Shown here: positions 7,833 to 16,659 of the stretch, piece after piece
Numbering within the stretch: position 1 is the stretch's first letter
How the letters are laid out: each line of letters opens with the position of its first letter
Program-made: the position numbers and the translations under genes
Notes under the pieces: model-generated
Databases searched by the model: none
What the model was told of the DNA's origin: nothing
The model's input: the letters and a program-made list of their open reading frames with translations, nothing else
Source of the DNA: Bacteroidales bacterium
GTDB taxonomy: Bacteria > Bacteroidota > Bacteroidia > Bacteroidales > F082
NCBI GenBank assembly: GCA_024681295.1
Contig: JAILBC010000088.1
Location: 1 to 42,456, forward strand
Direction: 5' to 3'
Length of the DNA: 42,456 bases

Positions 7833-8741
7833 ATGGGAAAACTATCGTTTCTAAAACAAAAGAAATTCTATATCCATCTTTTGATTATCATTGTCCTGTG
7901 TTTCATCATCTTATGGCTAACCATCAAGATGTTGGGTGTATACACCAGGCACGGAAAGGTGATGTTGACGCCCGATTTCAGTGGTTTGACGACCGAAGAA
8001 GTGGTGCAACAATATGGGAAGGACTACCATTTCATACTTATCGACAGCATTTATTCGAAGACCCAAGAGCCTGGCTCCATCGTCCAGCAAGACCCCTTGC
8101 CCGGCTCAAAGGTGAAACGCGGACGTAACGTCTATTACATCATCGTGGCGAAGACCCCTGAGAAGACCACCATGCCCAACCTGAACAACCTGTCGCTGCG
8201 CCAAGCCCTTGTGCTGCTTGAGTCGAGCGGCCTTCTGGTGAAAGAGCTCATCTACCAAGAGCACTTCGCCCGCAATGCCATCTGTGAGCAACGCTACAAC
8301 GGACAAGTCATCAAGCCTGGCACTGAACTTTACAAGGGTAGCGCCATCACCCTCTATGTAGGTTACGGTCCCGACCGCAAGAACACGAAGTTGCCTTCGC
8401 TTTACGGCACCCCCGTCGAGTCAGTCCAGCGCACCCTTAACATGGCGGGTCTCAACCTCGGTAACGAGGTCTACGAGGACCACGACAGCATCCAGTACAT
8501 GAAAGTGTCGCGCATGGATCCGCCTTACAACGCAGGCAGCGTAAGACCCGGCACCTTCGTCAACGTCTGGTACAAGTCGAGCCGCAACTTCAACTTCGAC
8601 AAGGAGAAAGAAAACGCTTTGCACGAAGACTCCCTCCTGTACGCCGCCGAGCATCCCGTGGTCGTTGACACCACCGTCAAAACCCCAACCGACACCATTG
8701 TCAAAGAAGAGAACGAAGAGAACTATGAAGACGATTTTTAA
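7833..8741 (+). CDS. Membrane-anchored PASTA domain protein
   Basis: 302 residues: a short basic N-terminus, one transmembrane helix (about 13-34), then three PASTA domains facing the periplasm (about 41-106, 111-178 and 184-248), and an acidic tail. Each PASTA unit shows the typical pattern of a PNL/PSL-type start, a central PGS/PGT turn and a VxVxx end. There is no kinase domain, unlike PknB/StkP. PASTA domains bind peptidoglycan or beta-lactam-like ligands, so a wall-sensing or scaffolding role is inferred from the family and from ddl next door. The start is set by the ATG (MGKLSFLKQKK) just before the transmembrane helix; the frame upstream overlaps ddl. Its last 17 bases overlap the next gene. 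Confidence 0.9.
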   Translation: MGKLSFLKQKKFYIHLLIIIVLCFIILWLTIKMLGVYTRHGKVMLTPDFSGLTTEEVVQQYGKDYHFILIDSIYSKTQEPGSIVQQDPLPGSKVKRGRNVYYIIVAKTPEKTTMPNLNNLSLRQALVLLESSGLLVKELIYQEHFARNAICEQRYNGQVIKPGTELYKGSAITLYVGYGPDRKNTKLPSLYGTPVESVQRTLNMAGLNLGNEVYEDHDSIQYMKVSRMDPPYNAGSVRPGTFVNVWYKSSRNFNFDKEKENALHEDSLLYAAEHPVVVDTTVKTPTDTIVKEENEENYEDDF

Positions 8742-10593
8742 ACATACCGCATGGGTATTGCTGCTCTGCCTTGCCCCTGCCTTTGCCACCGCCCAGGAAT
8801 TCCTCACCGGATTCAACCATAACATCACCCCCCCTATCAAGACCCGCGAGGCCACCCCACTGACATTGCCTTTCTACGACGACTTCTCCTCCACGAGGGT
8901 CTACCCCGACAGCACGTTGTGGGCTGATTACAACGTCTTCGTCAACGCAGGCTTCCCTCTCAATAGCGTCACCCGCAGCGGCGCCACCTTCGACGTTCTC
9001 GACGCCCAGGGCCGCGTTTACGACTACGCCATCAGCAACCCCTTTGTCGCCGAATTTCTAACCTCAAATCTCATCCGACTCGACTCCGTGTTCGACCCCG
9101 AGCCCAAGGCACTCACCCCTGCCGACTCGCTTTACTTCAGTTTCTTTTACCAACCGCAAGGCAACGGCAACGCCCCCGAGGCACTAGACTCGCTGGTGTT
9201 GGAGTTCGGTGTGGCCCAAGGGCTCGACACCCTTTGGCATCACATCTGGAGCACTCCAGGACGCACCTTGGCCCAGTTCCTCATCGAGAACGACGGTGCC
9301 TACTTCAAACAGGTCATGATCCCCATCACCGATATGGCCTATTTCAAAGCCGGCTTCTGCTTCCGTTTCTACAACTACGCTAGCATTGTTAATTCGTCGC
9401 AGCCCAGCAGCCGTGGCAACGAAGACAATTGGAACATCGACGTCGTCTATCTCAACTACGGCCGAAGCGCAACGGACACTTCTTACCCCAAGGTCAGCCT
9501 CACCGGCACCACGCCCTCCTTCCTTAACCGCTACCGCGCCATGCCCTACAAGCACTTCCGCGCCAACCCCACCGCACACATCGCAGAAAAATATGCTTTG
9601 TTCTTCTCCAACCTCGACAACCAACCCCACAACCTGAAACACCAATACACCGTCGATCAAGTCAACGGCAACCAGCATTACAGCCATACCAGCCATGGCA
9701 CCTTCGACCTTGAGCCTGAGACCTACTGCCGTCCCGACACCGCCATGGTAGCCCAGCTGTTCGCCTTGGACTTCGACCGCGACTCCACCTCCTTCCTCAT
9801 CCGCCATTACATCAGCGACTCCACTTGCAACCCACCGCTGGTCGACTCGATGGTCTACCTCCAGGGCTTCTACAACTATTTCGCCTACGACGATGGCATC
9901 CCCGAGATGGGATTCGGGGTGGAACCCTCCCCAGGAGGCAGCTTTGCCGTCAGATTCGAGCTCTCTGAACTTGACACCCTCCGCGGTGTGCAGATCCTCT
10001 TCAACCACACCCTCAACGATGCCAACGACCAGTATTTCGACATCGTAGTGTGGAAGGAGAACAATGGAAAACCTGGCGATGAGGTGTACCGCCTCACCAA
10101 CCGAAAACCCATCTGGGACGATCAAATCTACCGCTTCGCCTACTATCAGTTTGGCAAGCGCATCCGCCTCAACGGAACGTTCTACATCGGCATTGAGCAA
10201 CAAGGCAGCGGCCTCCTTAATGTAGGTTTCGACGCCTCAGCCGACTACTCCCAATACAACTTCATCAACGTCACCGGAGCTTGGCAGCAAAGCAGCAAAC
10301 GCGGCGCCATCATGATGCGGCCCGTAGTGGGTGCAGGCTACTTTATCGGAGTCAACGAAAACACCGATGCTGAGGTTACCGTCTACCCCATCCCCGCCTC
10401 CACCACCCTTCACATCGATGGTGTGACCGATGGTGTTAGCATCGCCCTCTATGACCTTACTGGAAGAAAGATCTTGCAACGCTCCTTCACCAGCGAACTG
10501 CCCGTCAACCAGCTTTGCGACGGCCTCTATTTCCTCAACATCACCACTGCCAGCGGCAACGTCATCACCAAGAAAATCATCGTCAAGCCATGA
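8725..10593 (+). CDS. Secreted T9SS type A sorting domain protein, function unknown
   Basis: 622 residues. A signal peptide (about 1-23, ending AFATAQ) is followed by a beta-rich region that may hold a jelly-roll-like segment (LPFYDDFSS near residue 50; NWNIDVVYL near 243). The C-terminal ~80 residues are a T9SS sorting domain (VYPIPASTTLHI, LYDLTGRKIL, final KKIIVKP). The start at 8725 overlaps the PASTA gene by 17 bases, and its stop overlaps the rluD start (ATGA), so it is translationally coupled on both sides. The product is expected at the cell surface or outside. It sits inside the common PASTA-rluD pair, so it may be a lineage-specific insertion or a real partner. Confidence 0.85.
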   Translation: MKTIFKHTAWVLLLCLAPAFATAQEFLTGFNHNITPPIKTREATPLTLPFYDDFSSTRVYPDSTLWADYNVFVNAGFPLNSVTRSGATFDVLDAQGRVYDYAISNPFVAEFLTSNLIRLDSVFDPEPKALTPADSLYFSFFYQPQGNGNAPEALDSLVLEFGVAQGLDTLWHHIWSTPGRTLAQFLIENDGAYFKQVMIPITDMAYFKAGFCFRFYNYASIVNSSQPSSRGNEDNWNIDVVYLNYGRSATDTSYPKVSLTGTTPSFLNRYRAMPYKHFRANPTAHIAEKYALFFSNLDNQPHNLKHQYTVDQVNGNQHYSHTSHGTFDLEPETYCRPDTAMVAQLFALDFDRDSTSFLIRHYISDSTCNPPLVDSMVYLQGFYNYFAYDDGIPEMGFGVEPSPGGSFAVRFELSELDTLRGVQILFNHTLNDANDQYFDIVVWKENNGKPGDEVYRLTNRKPIWDDQIYRFAYYQFGKRIRLNGTFYIGIEQQGSGLLNVGFDASADYSQYNFINVTGAWQQSSKRGAIMMRPVVGAGYFIGVNENTDAEVTVYPIPASTTLHIDGVTDGVSIALYDLTGRKILQRSFTSELPVNQLCDGLYFLNITTASGNVITKKIIVKP

Positions 10594-11642
10594 GCCAAGA
10601 CCTTCTCGACGACCTTCTAGAGACTGAAAATACCGAAGAAGAAAGCGGTGAACTCTATGAGCATGTTCGCATCGTGGTCGACAAGGGCCAGGCCCAAGAG
10701 CGCATCGACACCTTCCTGACCAACCACCTTCCCAACATCTCGCGCAACCGCGTGCAGAACGCCGCCAAGGCAGGCAACATCCTGGTGAACGACAAGGCGG
10801 TGAAACAGAACTACAAGGTGAAGCCCTGTGACGTCATCTCCATTGTATTCAGCTACCCACCCCGCGATGTGAGCATCACCCCACAGGAAATCCCCTTGAA
10901 CATCGTCTACGAAGACGACAACATCATCGTCATCAACAAGCAGGCAGGATTGGTGGTCCACCCCGGACACGGTAACTTTGAAGGCACCTTGCTTCACGGG
11001 TTGGCTTGGCATTTCCAGCAGACGGGACAAAATGTGGAGAACAAATTCGGCTACCTGGTACACCGCATCGACAAGGACACCACTGGACTAATGATCGTAG
11101 CCAAGAATGAGGCGGCTCAGGCAGTCCTCGCCCATCAGTTCTTCGTACACAGCATCCACCGCCGTTACAATGCCCTGGTTTGGGGCGACTTCGACGAGGA
11201 CGAAGGCACCATCGAGGGCAACATCGGGCGTCATCCCTCCGACCGCCGCAAGATGTGCGTCTACCCCAATGGCGACCACGGCAAGGAAGCCATCACCCAC
11301 TGGAAGGTGCTGGAGCGTTTTGGTTATGTCACCTTGAACGAATATCGTCTGGAGACCGGACGCACTCATCAGATCCGCGTCCACTCACAATACATCGGAC
11401 ACCCCCTCTTCAACGATGCCACCTACGGCGGTGACCAGATCCTCAAAGGCACCACCTTCTCGAAATACCGCCAGTTTATCGACAACTGCTTCAAGCTGCT
11501 GCCCCGTCACGCCCTCCACGCCAAAGAATTGGGATTCATCCATCCCACCACAAAAAAAGAAATGCTCTTCACCAGTGAATTGCCTGATGACATGAAAGCA
11601 GTGCTGGAAAAATGGAGGAGATATGCGAGGAGTGAAGAGTGA
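10590..11642 (+). CDS. rluD: 23S rRNA pseudouridine synthase, RluD family
   Basis: 350 residues: an acidic N-terminal extension, an S4 RNA-binding domain (about 35-90), then the RluA-type catalytic domain with HRIDKDTTGLMIVAKN, where Asp161 is the expected catalytic residue. RluD makes pseudouridines in helix 69 of 23S rRNA; the exact target here is inferred. The start ATG overlaps the TGA of the preceding gene (ATGA at 10590-10593). The last five codons, including the stop, lie inside a 5 x 7-bp repeat array, so the C-terminal residues RSEE are repeat-encoded. Confidence 0.93.
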   Translation: MSQDLLDDLLETENTEEESGELYEHVRIVVDKGQAQERIDTFLTNHLPNISRNRVQNAAKAGNILVNDKAVKQNYKVKPCDVISIVFSYPPRDVSITPQEIPLNIVYEDDNIIVINKQAGLVVHPGHGNFEGTLLHGLAWHFQQTGQNVENKFGYLVHRIDKDTTGLMIVAKNEAAQAVLAHQFFVHSIHRRYNALVWGDFDEDEGTIEGNIGRHPSDRRKMCVYPNGDHGKEAITHWKVLERFGYVTLNEYRLETGRTHQIRVHSQYIGHPLFNDATYGGDQILKGTTFSKYRQFIDNCFKLLPRHALHAKELGFIHPTTKKEMLFTSELPDDMKAVLEKWRRYARSEE

Positions 11643-11661
11643 GGAGTGATGAGTGATGAGT
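11627..11661 (+). repeat. Heptanucleotide array GANGAGT x5 at the 3' end of rluD
   Basis: Five contiguous 7-mers: GAGGAGT, GAAGAGT, GAGGAGT, GATGAGT, GATGAGT. The rluD stop (11640-11642) falls inside. The 35-bp length equals that of the in-gene array at 31186-31220. Confidence 0.85.
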
Positions 11662-11669
11662 TAAAAGTC

Positions 11670-11714
11670 GCCCCGCAGGGGCATAATTCTTTTAGCCCAG
11701 GGCAACGCCCTGGG
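11670..11714. repeat. 45-bp double-hairpin repeat, copy 2, overlapping the rfaD 3' end
   Basis: Hairpin 1 is GCCCCGCAGGGGC (11670-11682), followed by a 13-nt spacer and hairpin 2 CCCAGGGCAACGCCCTGGG (11696-11714). Hairpin 2 is identical to copy 1 at 170-188, and the element has the same size and orientation. The rfaD stop (11692-11694) lies in the spacer. The hairpins may end both convergent transcripts. Confidence 0.88.
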
Positions 11715-12657
11715 AAAGAAATAACACGTATTCCCTAACCCCATCCTCTAGACTAGTAAAGGGTTCATCATACCCCACCTTACGTAATTTCGCCATATTG
11801 GCCTCGGTGAAATATTGGTACTTGTCGCGGATTTCCAAGGGCGTATCGATAAACTCAATGTTCGTCTTCAAGCCCATCGCCTTAAAGGTGTTATCAGCCA
11901 GATCATAGAACGAGCGGGCCTTGCCTGTACCTACATTATAAAGACCGTTTTCTGGTTTGTTCTGCATCAGCCAAAGAATCACCTTGGCAACATCCTTCAC
12001 ATACACGAAATCACGCAGCTGCTGACCATCCTTGAAGTTGGGATTGTGGGAACGGAATAACTTCACCTTCCCGGTTTCCTTGATTTGACGGTATGCGTGC
12101 AGGATTACCGAAGCCATCTTGCCCTTGTGGAACTCATTGGGACCATATACGTTGAAGAATTTCAGTCCCCCCCAGAAAGGAGGCTGTTCCGTCTGGGTCA
12201 AAATGTACTTATCCACTTCATTCTTTGAGCGTCCGTATGGATTCAATGGCTTCAGGTCAAACACGATGTCATGCCGGTCATCATAGCCCAGCTCACCCAT
12301 GCCATAGGTGGCCGCCGACGAAGCATAGATCAAGGGAATCTGGTACTTAACACAGCACTGCCACATGGCCAAAGTATAGTCCACATTGAGTTTCTGGAAG
12401 ACATTGTAGTCGAACTCCGTGGTGTCGGTACGCGCCCCAAGATGGATAATAAATTCAATATTTATATGGTTTTTATCAAACCATTCAAAAAATACATTGC
12501 GGTCCACCAGTTCAACAAATAAAAGGTTCTCGTAGTTTCTTTTTTTCTCGGTCTTGGAGAAATCGTCCACAAGAACCAAGTCGTTGAGACCGTGTTGATT
12601 CAACATCGCCACCACATTGCTGGCAATGAATCCCGCTGCGCCAGTGACAACAATCAT
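11692..12657 (-). CDS. rfaD: ADP-L-glycero-D-manno-heptose 6-epimerase
   Basis: A 321-residue short-chain dehydrogenase/reductase-type epimerase. It converts ADP-D-glycero-D-manno-heptose to the L-glycero form for the lipopolysaccharide inner core. The NADP-binding loop is TGAAGFIASN (5-14), SSAATYG (113-119) carries the catalytic Ser region, and YGRSK (Tyr141, Lys145) is the YxxxK pair. Its start overlaps the merR stop by four bases (ATGA), so the two are coupled. The C-terminal residues SQGVALG and the stop are supplied by the 45-bp double-hairpin repeat, so the native end was probably replaced. The catalytic part is intact, so it is probably functional. Confidence 0.93.
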   Translation of the reverse strand: MIVVTGAAGFIASNVVAMLNQHGLNDLVLVDDFSKTEKKRNYENLLFVELVDRNVFFEWFDKNHINIEFIIHLGARTDTTEFDYNVFQKLNVDYTLAMWQCCVKYQIPLIYASSAATYGMGELGYDDRHDIVFDLKPLNPYGRSKNEVDKYILTQTEQPPFWGGLKFFNVYGPNEFHKGKMASVILHAYRQIKETGKVKLFRSHNPNFKDGQQLRDFVYVKDVAKVILWLMQNKPENGLYNVGTGKARSFYDLADNTFKAMGLKTNIEFIDTPLEIRDKYQYFTEANMAKLRKVGYDEPFTSLEDGVREYVLFLSQGVALG

Positions 12658-12998
12658 GATTTTTTAGCAGCCAATTCCTTGTCAATACCTTCCAGAAACT
12701 TCCGGGTCTTGTCAAGCGTTTCCAGCAGCATCACCCTTTCCTCGTATTCCGAGAATTTCTCCTTGAGGGCCATCTTGGCACCGGCTAGGGTATAGCCTTT
12801 CACCTTGGTGAGGTGGTAGATCATGTGGACGTAGCGCACGTCACGTTGCGTGAACAGGCGGTTGCCCTTCTTGTTTTTCCGGGGACGCAGGACGTCGAAC
12901 TCATTTTCCCAGTAGCGGATCATCGAAGTGGTGACGCCAAACATCTTGGCCACTTCACCGATGCTGTAATAATACTTGCCTGTGCTGTTTTCTTCCAT
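12654..12998 (-). CDS. MerR family transcriptional regulator
   Basis: 114 residues with an N-terminal winged helix-turn-helix of the MerR type (about 10-78: YYSIGEVAKMFGVTTSMIRYWENEF, shown here only as the stretch SIGEVAKMFGV then MIRYWE, and GNRLFTQRDVRYV). A coiled-coil dimerisation helix follows (about 80-112). There is no effector-binding domain or metal-binding cysteine pair, so the signal sensed is unknown. It lies between the M23 peptidase gene (3-base gap) and rfaD (4-base overlap). A small MerR protein near an M23 peptidase and alaS is a setting I associate with Bacteroidetes. Confidence 0.9.
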   Translation of the reverse strand: MEENSTGKYYYSIGEVAKMFGVTTSMIRYWENEFDVLRPRKNKKGNRLFTQRDVRYVHMIYHLTKVKGYTLAGAKMALKEKFSEYEERVMLLETLDKTRKFLEGIDKELAAKKS

Positions 12999-13001
12999 AG
13001 C

Positions 13002-13982
13002 TTAATCCATTGTTATTGAAGGCAATTCAGCCTGTTCCAAAATATTCTCGTATTCTTCGGGCGAGAGATCGTTGAAGAAGAAGTGAATCGGGTCGACGTT
13101 TTCGTCGTTCTTCAGCACCTCGTAGTGCAAATGTGGTCCTGTGGACTTGCCCGTAGAGCCCACATAGCCGATGAGTTGGCCACGTTTCACTTTCTGACCT
13201 TGCGTCACGGCAAATCTCGAGAGGTGGGCGTAACGTGTCTTGTAGCCATAGCCATGATCGAGGGTTATCATGTTGCCGTAGCCCCAATGGTTGCTTTCGA
13301 CCTTCACCACCGTACCATCGCCTGGAGCGAACACCTCGGCACCCACAAATGAAGCAAAGTCGATACCGCTATGGTACTTCGTCACCTTGTAAATCGGGTC
13401 GGTACGGTAGCCAAAGTAGGAGGAAATCTGACGGATGTCCGCCTCCTTAACCGGGATGATGGCTGGGATGCACGCCAGCATCTGCGCTTTGTTGAGCGCC
13501 ATGGCAAACACTTCGTCGTACGATTTCGACTGGTGGTAGATCTGACTGGCAACGGCATCGAGCTTGGTAGCAACACCCAGCACCAAGTCGGAGCTCTTGT
13601 AGCCGTAAAGGTCTTCATAACGGTCGCGGTTCGAGTAGCCCGACCTCCGCACCGAGGCAGGTATCGGCTCAGCCTCGAAGATGGCGCGATACACGTTGTC
13701 ATCGCGTTCCTGTAACTCATCCATCACCGCCTGCATCCCGTTGAGCTTGTCGTCGAGAATCTGGTACTGCAACTTCAAATAGGCAATCTCACGTGCCTGC
13801 ATCTTCTCCTTGGGAGAACCGAAAAAGACAAAGATGAGCACCACGATGGCGAGAGCGAAGACGAAGGTGGTAAGCAGAAACACGACGGCACGTCCCACCT
13901 TGTCGCGCAAAGGCTCGATGAACCTGTCAAAGTTCAAAGTCTTCGGGTTAAAAACATATTTATCCTTTTTCTTTCTCGCCAT
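13002..13982 (-). CDS. M23 family metallopeptidase, membrane-anchored
   Basis: 326 residues: a basic cytoplasmic N-terminus, one transmembrane helix (about 33-55), a coiled coil (about 60-100), and a C-terminal LytM/M23 domain (about 195-300). The zinc-site residues are complete: His204 and Asp208 (HSGID), His253 (YAHLS), and His284 and His286 (GPHLHYEV). An active peptidoglycan endopeptidase in the periplasm is therefore likely. It heads the M23, merR, rfaD operon and is divergent from alaS, with 67 bases between the start codons. Confidence 0.93.
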   Translation of the reverse strand: MARKKKDKYVFNPKTLNFDRFIEPLRDKVGRAVVFLLTTFVFALAIVVLIFVFFGSPKEKMQAREIAYLKLQYQILDDKLNGMQAVMDELQERDDNVYRAIFEAEPIPASVRRSGYSNRDRYEDLYGYKSSDLVLGVATKLDAVASQIYHQSKSYDEVFAMALNKAQMLACIPAIIPVKEADIRQISSYFGYRTDPIYKVTKYHSGIDFASFVGAEVFAPGDGTVVKVESNHWGYGNMITLDHGYGYKTRYAHLSRFAVTQGQKVKRGQLIGYVGSTGKSTGPHLHYEVLKNDENVDPIHFFFNDLSPEEYENILEQAELPSITMD

Positions 13983-13999
13983 TTTATCGGAATATGCTA

Positions 14000-14007
14000 C
14001 AAAATTA
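14000..14007 (-). promoter_or_regulatory. Putative -7 box (TAATTTTG) for the M23-merR-rfaD operon
   Basis: On the minus strand TAATTTTG matches TAnnTTTG and lies 17 bases upstream of the M23 ATG. No clear -33 TTG is seen at the usual distance. Confidence 0.45.
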
Positions 14008-14018
14008 CAAAAAAAGCC

Positions 14019-14026
14019 TAAATTTG
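14019..14026 (+). promoter_or_regulatory. Putative -7 box (TAAATTTG) for alaS
   Basis: TAAATTTG lies 23 bases upstream of the alaS ATG and matches the Bacteroidetes -7 consensus. It lies 11 bases from the opposing -7 box of the M23 gene, so the two promoters overlap. No TTG is visible at 19-20 bases upstream. Confidence 0.5.
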
Positions 14027-14049
14027 CACGTTTTTAACAAAATAACTGC

Positions 14050-16659
14050 ATGAACGCCTTTGAAATCAGAAACAGCTTTTTGGACTTCTTCCGCTCCAAA
14101 AACCATGAGATCGTCCCCTCAGCACCCATCGTGGTGAAGAACGATCCCACCTTGATGTTCACCAACGCCGGCATGAACCAGTTCAAGGACATCTTCCTTG
14201 GCAACCAGCCTGCCAAATGGAACCGCGCCGCCGACTCTCAGAAGTGCCTCCGCGTCTCCGGTAAGCATAACGACTTGGAAGAGGTAGGCCACGACACCTA
14301 CCACCACACCATGTTCGAAATGCTCGGCAACTGGTCGTTCGGTGACTACTTCAAGAAGGAGGCCATCGCATACGGATGGGAGTACCTCACCGAGGTGGTG
14401 AAGATCGACAAGGATCGTCTTTATGTGACCGTGTTTGGCGGCGATGAGAAGGACGGTCAGCCTGCCGACATGGAAGCCTATGGTTACTGGAAGGAACATG
14501 TCAGCGAGGATCGCATCATCTATGGCAACAAGAAGGACAATTTCTGGGAGATGGGCGAAACGGGTCCCTGCGGTCCCTGTTCCGAGATCCATATCGACCT
14601 GCGCGACGACGAAGCCCGTAAGCAGATTCCTGGTCGCGACCTCGTGAATAAAGACGACCCACAGGTGATCGAGATCTGGAACCTCGTGTTCATGCAATAC
14701 AACCGCATGGCTGACGGCCATCTGGTGGAGCTCCCCGCCAAGCACGTCGACACGGGCATGGGCTTTGAGCGCCTCGTCCGCGTGCTGCAAGGCAAGACCT
14801 CCAACTACGATACCGACGTGTTCCAGCCCATCATCCAGGCCATCGCCAAGATGTCGGGCATCGCCTATGGCAAGGAAGAGAAGACCGACGTGGCCATGCG
14901 CGTCATCGCCGACCACCTTCGTGCCGTGAGTTTCGCCATCGCCGACGGACAGCTGCCTTCCAACAACGGCGCTGGCTACGTCATTCGCCGTGTGTTGCGC
15001 CGTGCCGTGCGCTACGGTTTCACCTTCCTCGGCTTCGAAGAGCCCTTTGTTTGCCAACTCCTGCCCATCTTGGTACAACAGATGGAGCACAACTACCCTG
15101 AAATCAAGAAGCAGCAGGAACTCGTCAGCAAGGTCATCCGCGAAGAAGAAGCCTCGTTCCTTCGCACCCTGGCCCAAGGCATCAAGCGTTTCGAAGGCTA
15201 TGTGGAGCAACATCCCTGCCAGGACATCGACGGCAACTTCGCCTTCGAGCTGTTCGACACCTACGGCTTCCCCATCGACCTCACCCAACTGATGGCAGGC
15301 GAGAAAGGCATCAACGTGGACATGGAAGGCTTCAAAGTCAACCTCGAAGAGCAGAAGAACCGCTCCCGCAAGGCTGCCGAGAAGGCCAACGGCGACTGGG
15401 TGGTGGTGAATCCCTCCGAGCAACCCACGGAGTTTGTCGGCTACACCAACTTCCAGTGCGAATGCCGCATCCTGCGCTTCCGCGAGGTGGTAGCCAAGAA
15501 GAAGACCCACTTCGAGATTGTCCTCGACCGCACCCCCTTCTACGCTGAGATGGGTGGTGAGGTAGGCGACACCGGTACCCTGACCAACGAAAACGAGACC
15601 ATCCAGATATTGAACACGGTGAAGGAGAACAACCTAGTCATCCACATCACCGAACAACTGCCCCAAACTCCCGAGGCAGCCTTCACTGCTGCCATCGACA
15701 CCGAGCGCCGCCAGCGCATTGCCAACAACCACAGTGCCACCCACTTGATGCACGCCGCACTGAGACAAGTGCTGGGTACCCACGTGGAACAAAAAGGCTC
15801 TCTGGTCGATGACCAGCGGCTACGTTTCGACTTCAGTCACTTTGCCAAGATGACCTCCGAAGAAATCCGTCAGGTGGAGCAAATCGTCAACCGCAAGATT
15901 CGCGAGAACATCCCCAACGTGACCTACGCTGAAATCCCCATTGACGAGGCCAAGGCCATGGGTGCCACCGCGCTCTTCGGTGAGAAATACGGCGACAAGG
16001 TACGCGTGGTGGTCTTCGACAAGGACTACTCCATGGAACTCTGCGGTGGCTGCCATACCTCCGCCACAGGTAACATCGGCATGTTCAAGATTGTCAGCGA
16101 AGGCGCCATCGCCGCTGGCATCCGCCGCATCGAGGCCATCACTGGCGAGGCCGTAGAACGCTACCTCGACGAGCAGCTCGACCTCATCGGGCAGCTCCGC
16201 GAGACGGTGAAAGCCAACGACCTGGTGAAAGGCGTGGTCAGCCTCAACGAGCAGAACGCCGCCCTTCGCAAGGAGGTGGAGCACCTCATGCAGGAGAAAG
16301 CCCAAGCCACTGCTGAAAGCCTATTGACCAAGGCTGTGGAACATGAAGGTTGCCAACTCATCGTGGAACATCTGAACGTCACGGGCGACCAACTCCGTAG
16401 CATCGCTACGATACTCAAACAGTTAAACGAAAACACCATCGCCATCCTGGGCTCGGTCAGCGAAGGCAAGCCGGCACTCTGCCTGTTGTTACCGGCAGCT
16501 TACGCCGAAGCCAAGAACCTCGATGCCACCAAGCTCATCCGCGAAGTGGCCAAGGAAATCCAGGGCGGAGGAGGCGGACAGCCCACCCTCTGCGTGGCAG
16601 GTGGCCGCAACGCCGACGGTCTGCCGAAGGCAATGGAGATGCTGAAAGAACGGGTTTAG
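14050..16659 (+). CDS. alaS: Alanine--tRNA ligase
   Basis: An 869-residue class II synthetase that charges tRNA-Ala. The catalytic N-terminal domain starts with the motif-1 region (SFLDFFRSKNHEIVPSAP). The editing domain carries HSATH (His561, His565) and the zinc ligands CGGCH (Cys665, Cys668, His669). The C-Ala domain ends with a Gly-rich segment (IQGGGGGQPTLCVAGG). Length and order are normal. Third positions are G/C-rich, as expected for a well-expressed gene. Its last four bases overlap the end of the convergent patatin gene. Confidence 0.98.
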   Translation: MNAFEIRNSFLDFFRSKNHEIVPSAPIVVKNDPTLMFTNAGMNQFKDIFLGNQPAKWNRAADSQKCLRVSGKHNDLEEVGHDTYHHTMFEMLGNWSFGDYFKKEAIAYGWEYLTEVVKIDKDRLYVTVFGGDEKDGQPADMEAYGYWKEHVSEDRIIYGNKKDNFWEMGETGPCGPCSEIHIDLRDDEARKQIPGRDLVNKDDPQVIEIWNLVFMQYNRMADGHLVELPAKHVDTGMGFERLVRVLQGKTSNYDTDVFQPIIQAIAKMSGIAYGKEEKTDVAMRVIADHLRAVSFAIADGQLPSNNGAGYVIRRVLRRAVRYGFTFLGFEEPFVCQLLPILVQQMEHNYPEIKKQQELVSKVIREEEASFLRTLAQGIKRFEGYVEQHPCQDIDGNFAFELFDTYGFPIDLTQLMAGEKGINVDMEGFKVNLEEQKNRSRKAAEKANGDWVVVNPSEQPTEFVGYTNFQCECRILRFREVVAKKKTHFEIVLDRTPFYAEMGGEVGDTGTLTNENETIQILNTVKENNLVIHITEQLPQTPEAAFTAAIDTERRQRIANNHSATHLMHAALRQVLGTHVEQKGSLVDDQRLRFDFSHFAKMTSEEIRQVEQIVNRKIRENIPNVTYAEIPIDEAKAMGATALFGEKYGDKVRVVVFDKDYSMELCGGCHTSATGNIGMFKIVSEGAIAAGIRRIEAITGEAVERYLDEQLDLIGQLRETVKANDLVKGVVSLNEQNAALRKEVEHLMQEKAQATAESLLTKAVEHEGCQLIVEHLNVTGDQLRSIATILKQLNENTIAILGSVSEGKPALCLLLPAAYAEAKNLDATKLIREVAKEIQGGGGGQPTLCVAGGRNADGLPKAMEMLKERV

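Noticed and set aside
9184..10203. 339-residue minus-strand open frame opposite the T9SS cargo
   Set aside because: The plus-strand protein has a signal peptide and sorting domain, and its coupled overlaps support it; the shadow has none of these.
14119..15510. 463-residue minus-strand open frame inside alaS
   Set aside because: It is a shadow of a strongly G/C-rich third-position gene; alaS has full motifs on the plus strand.
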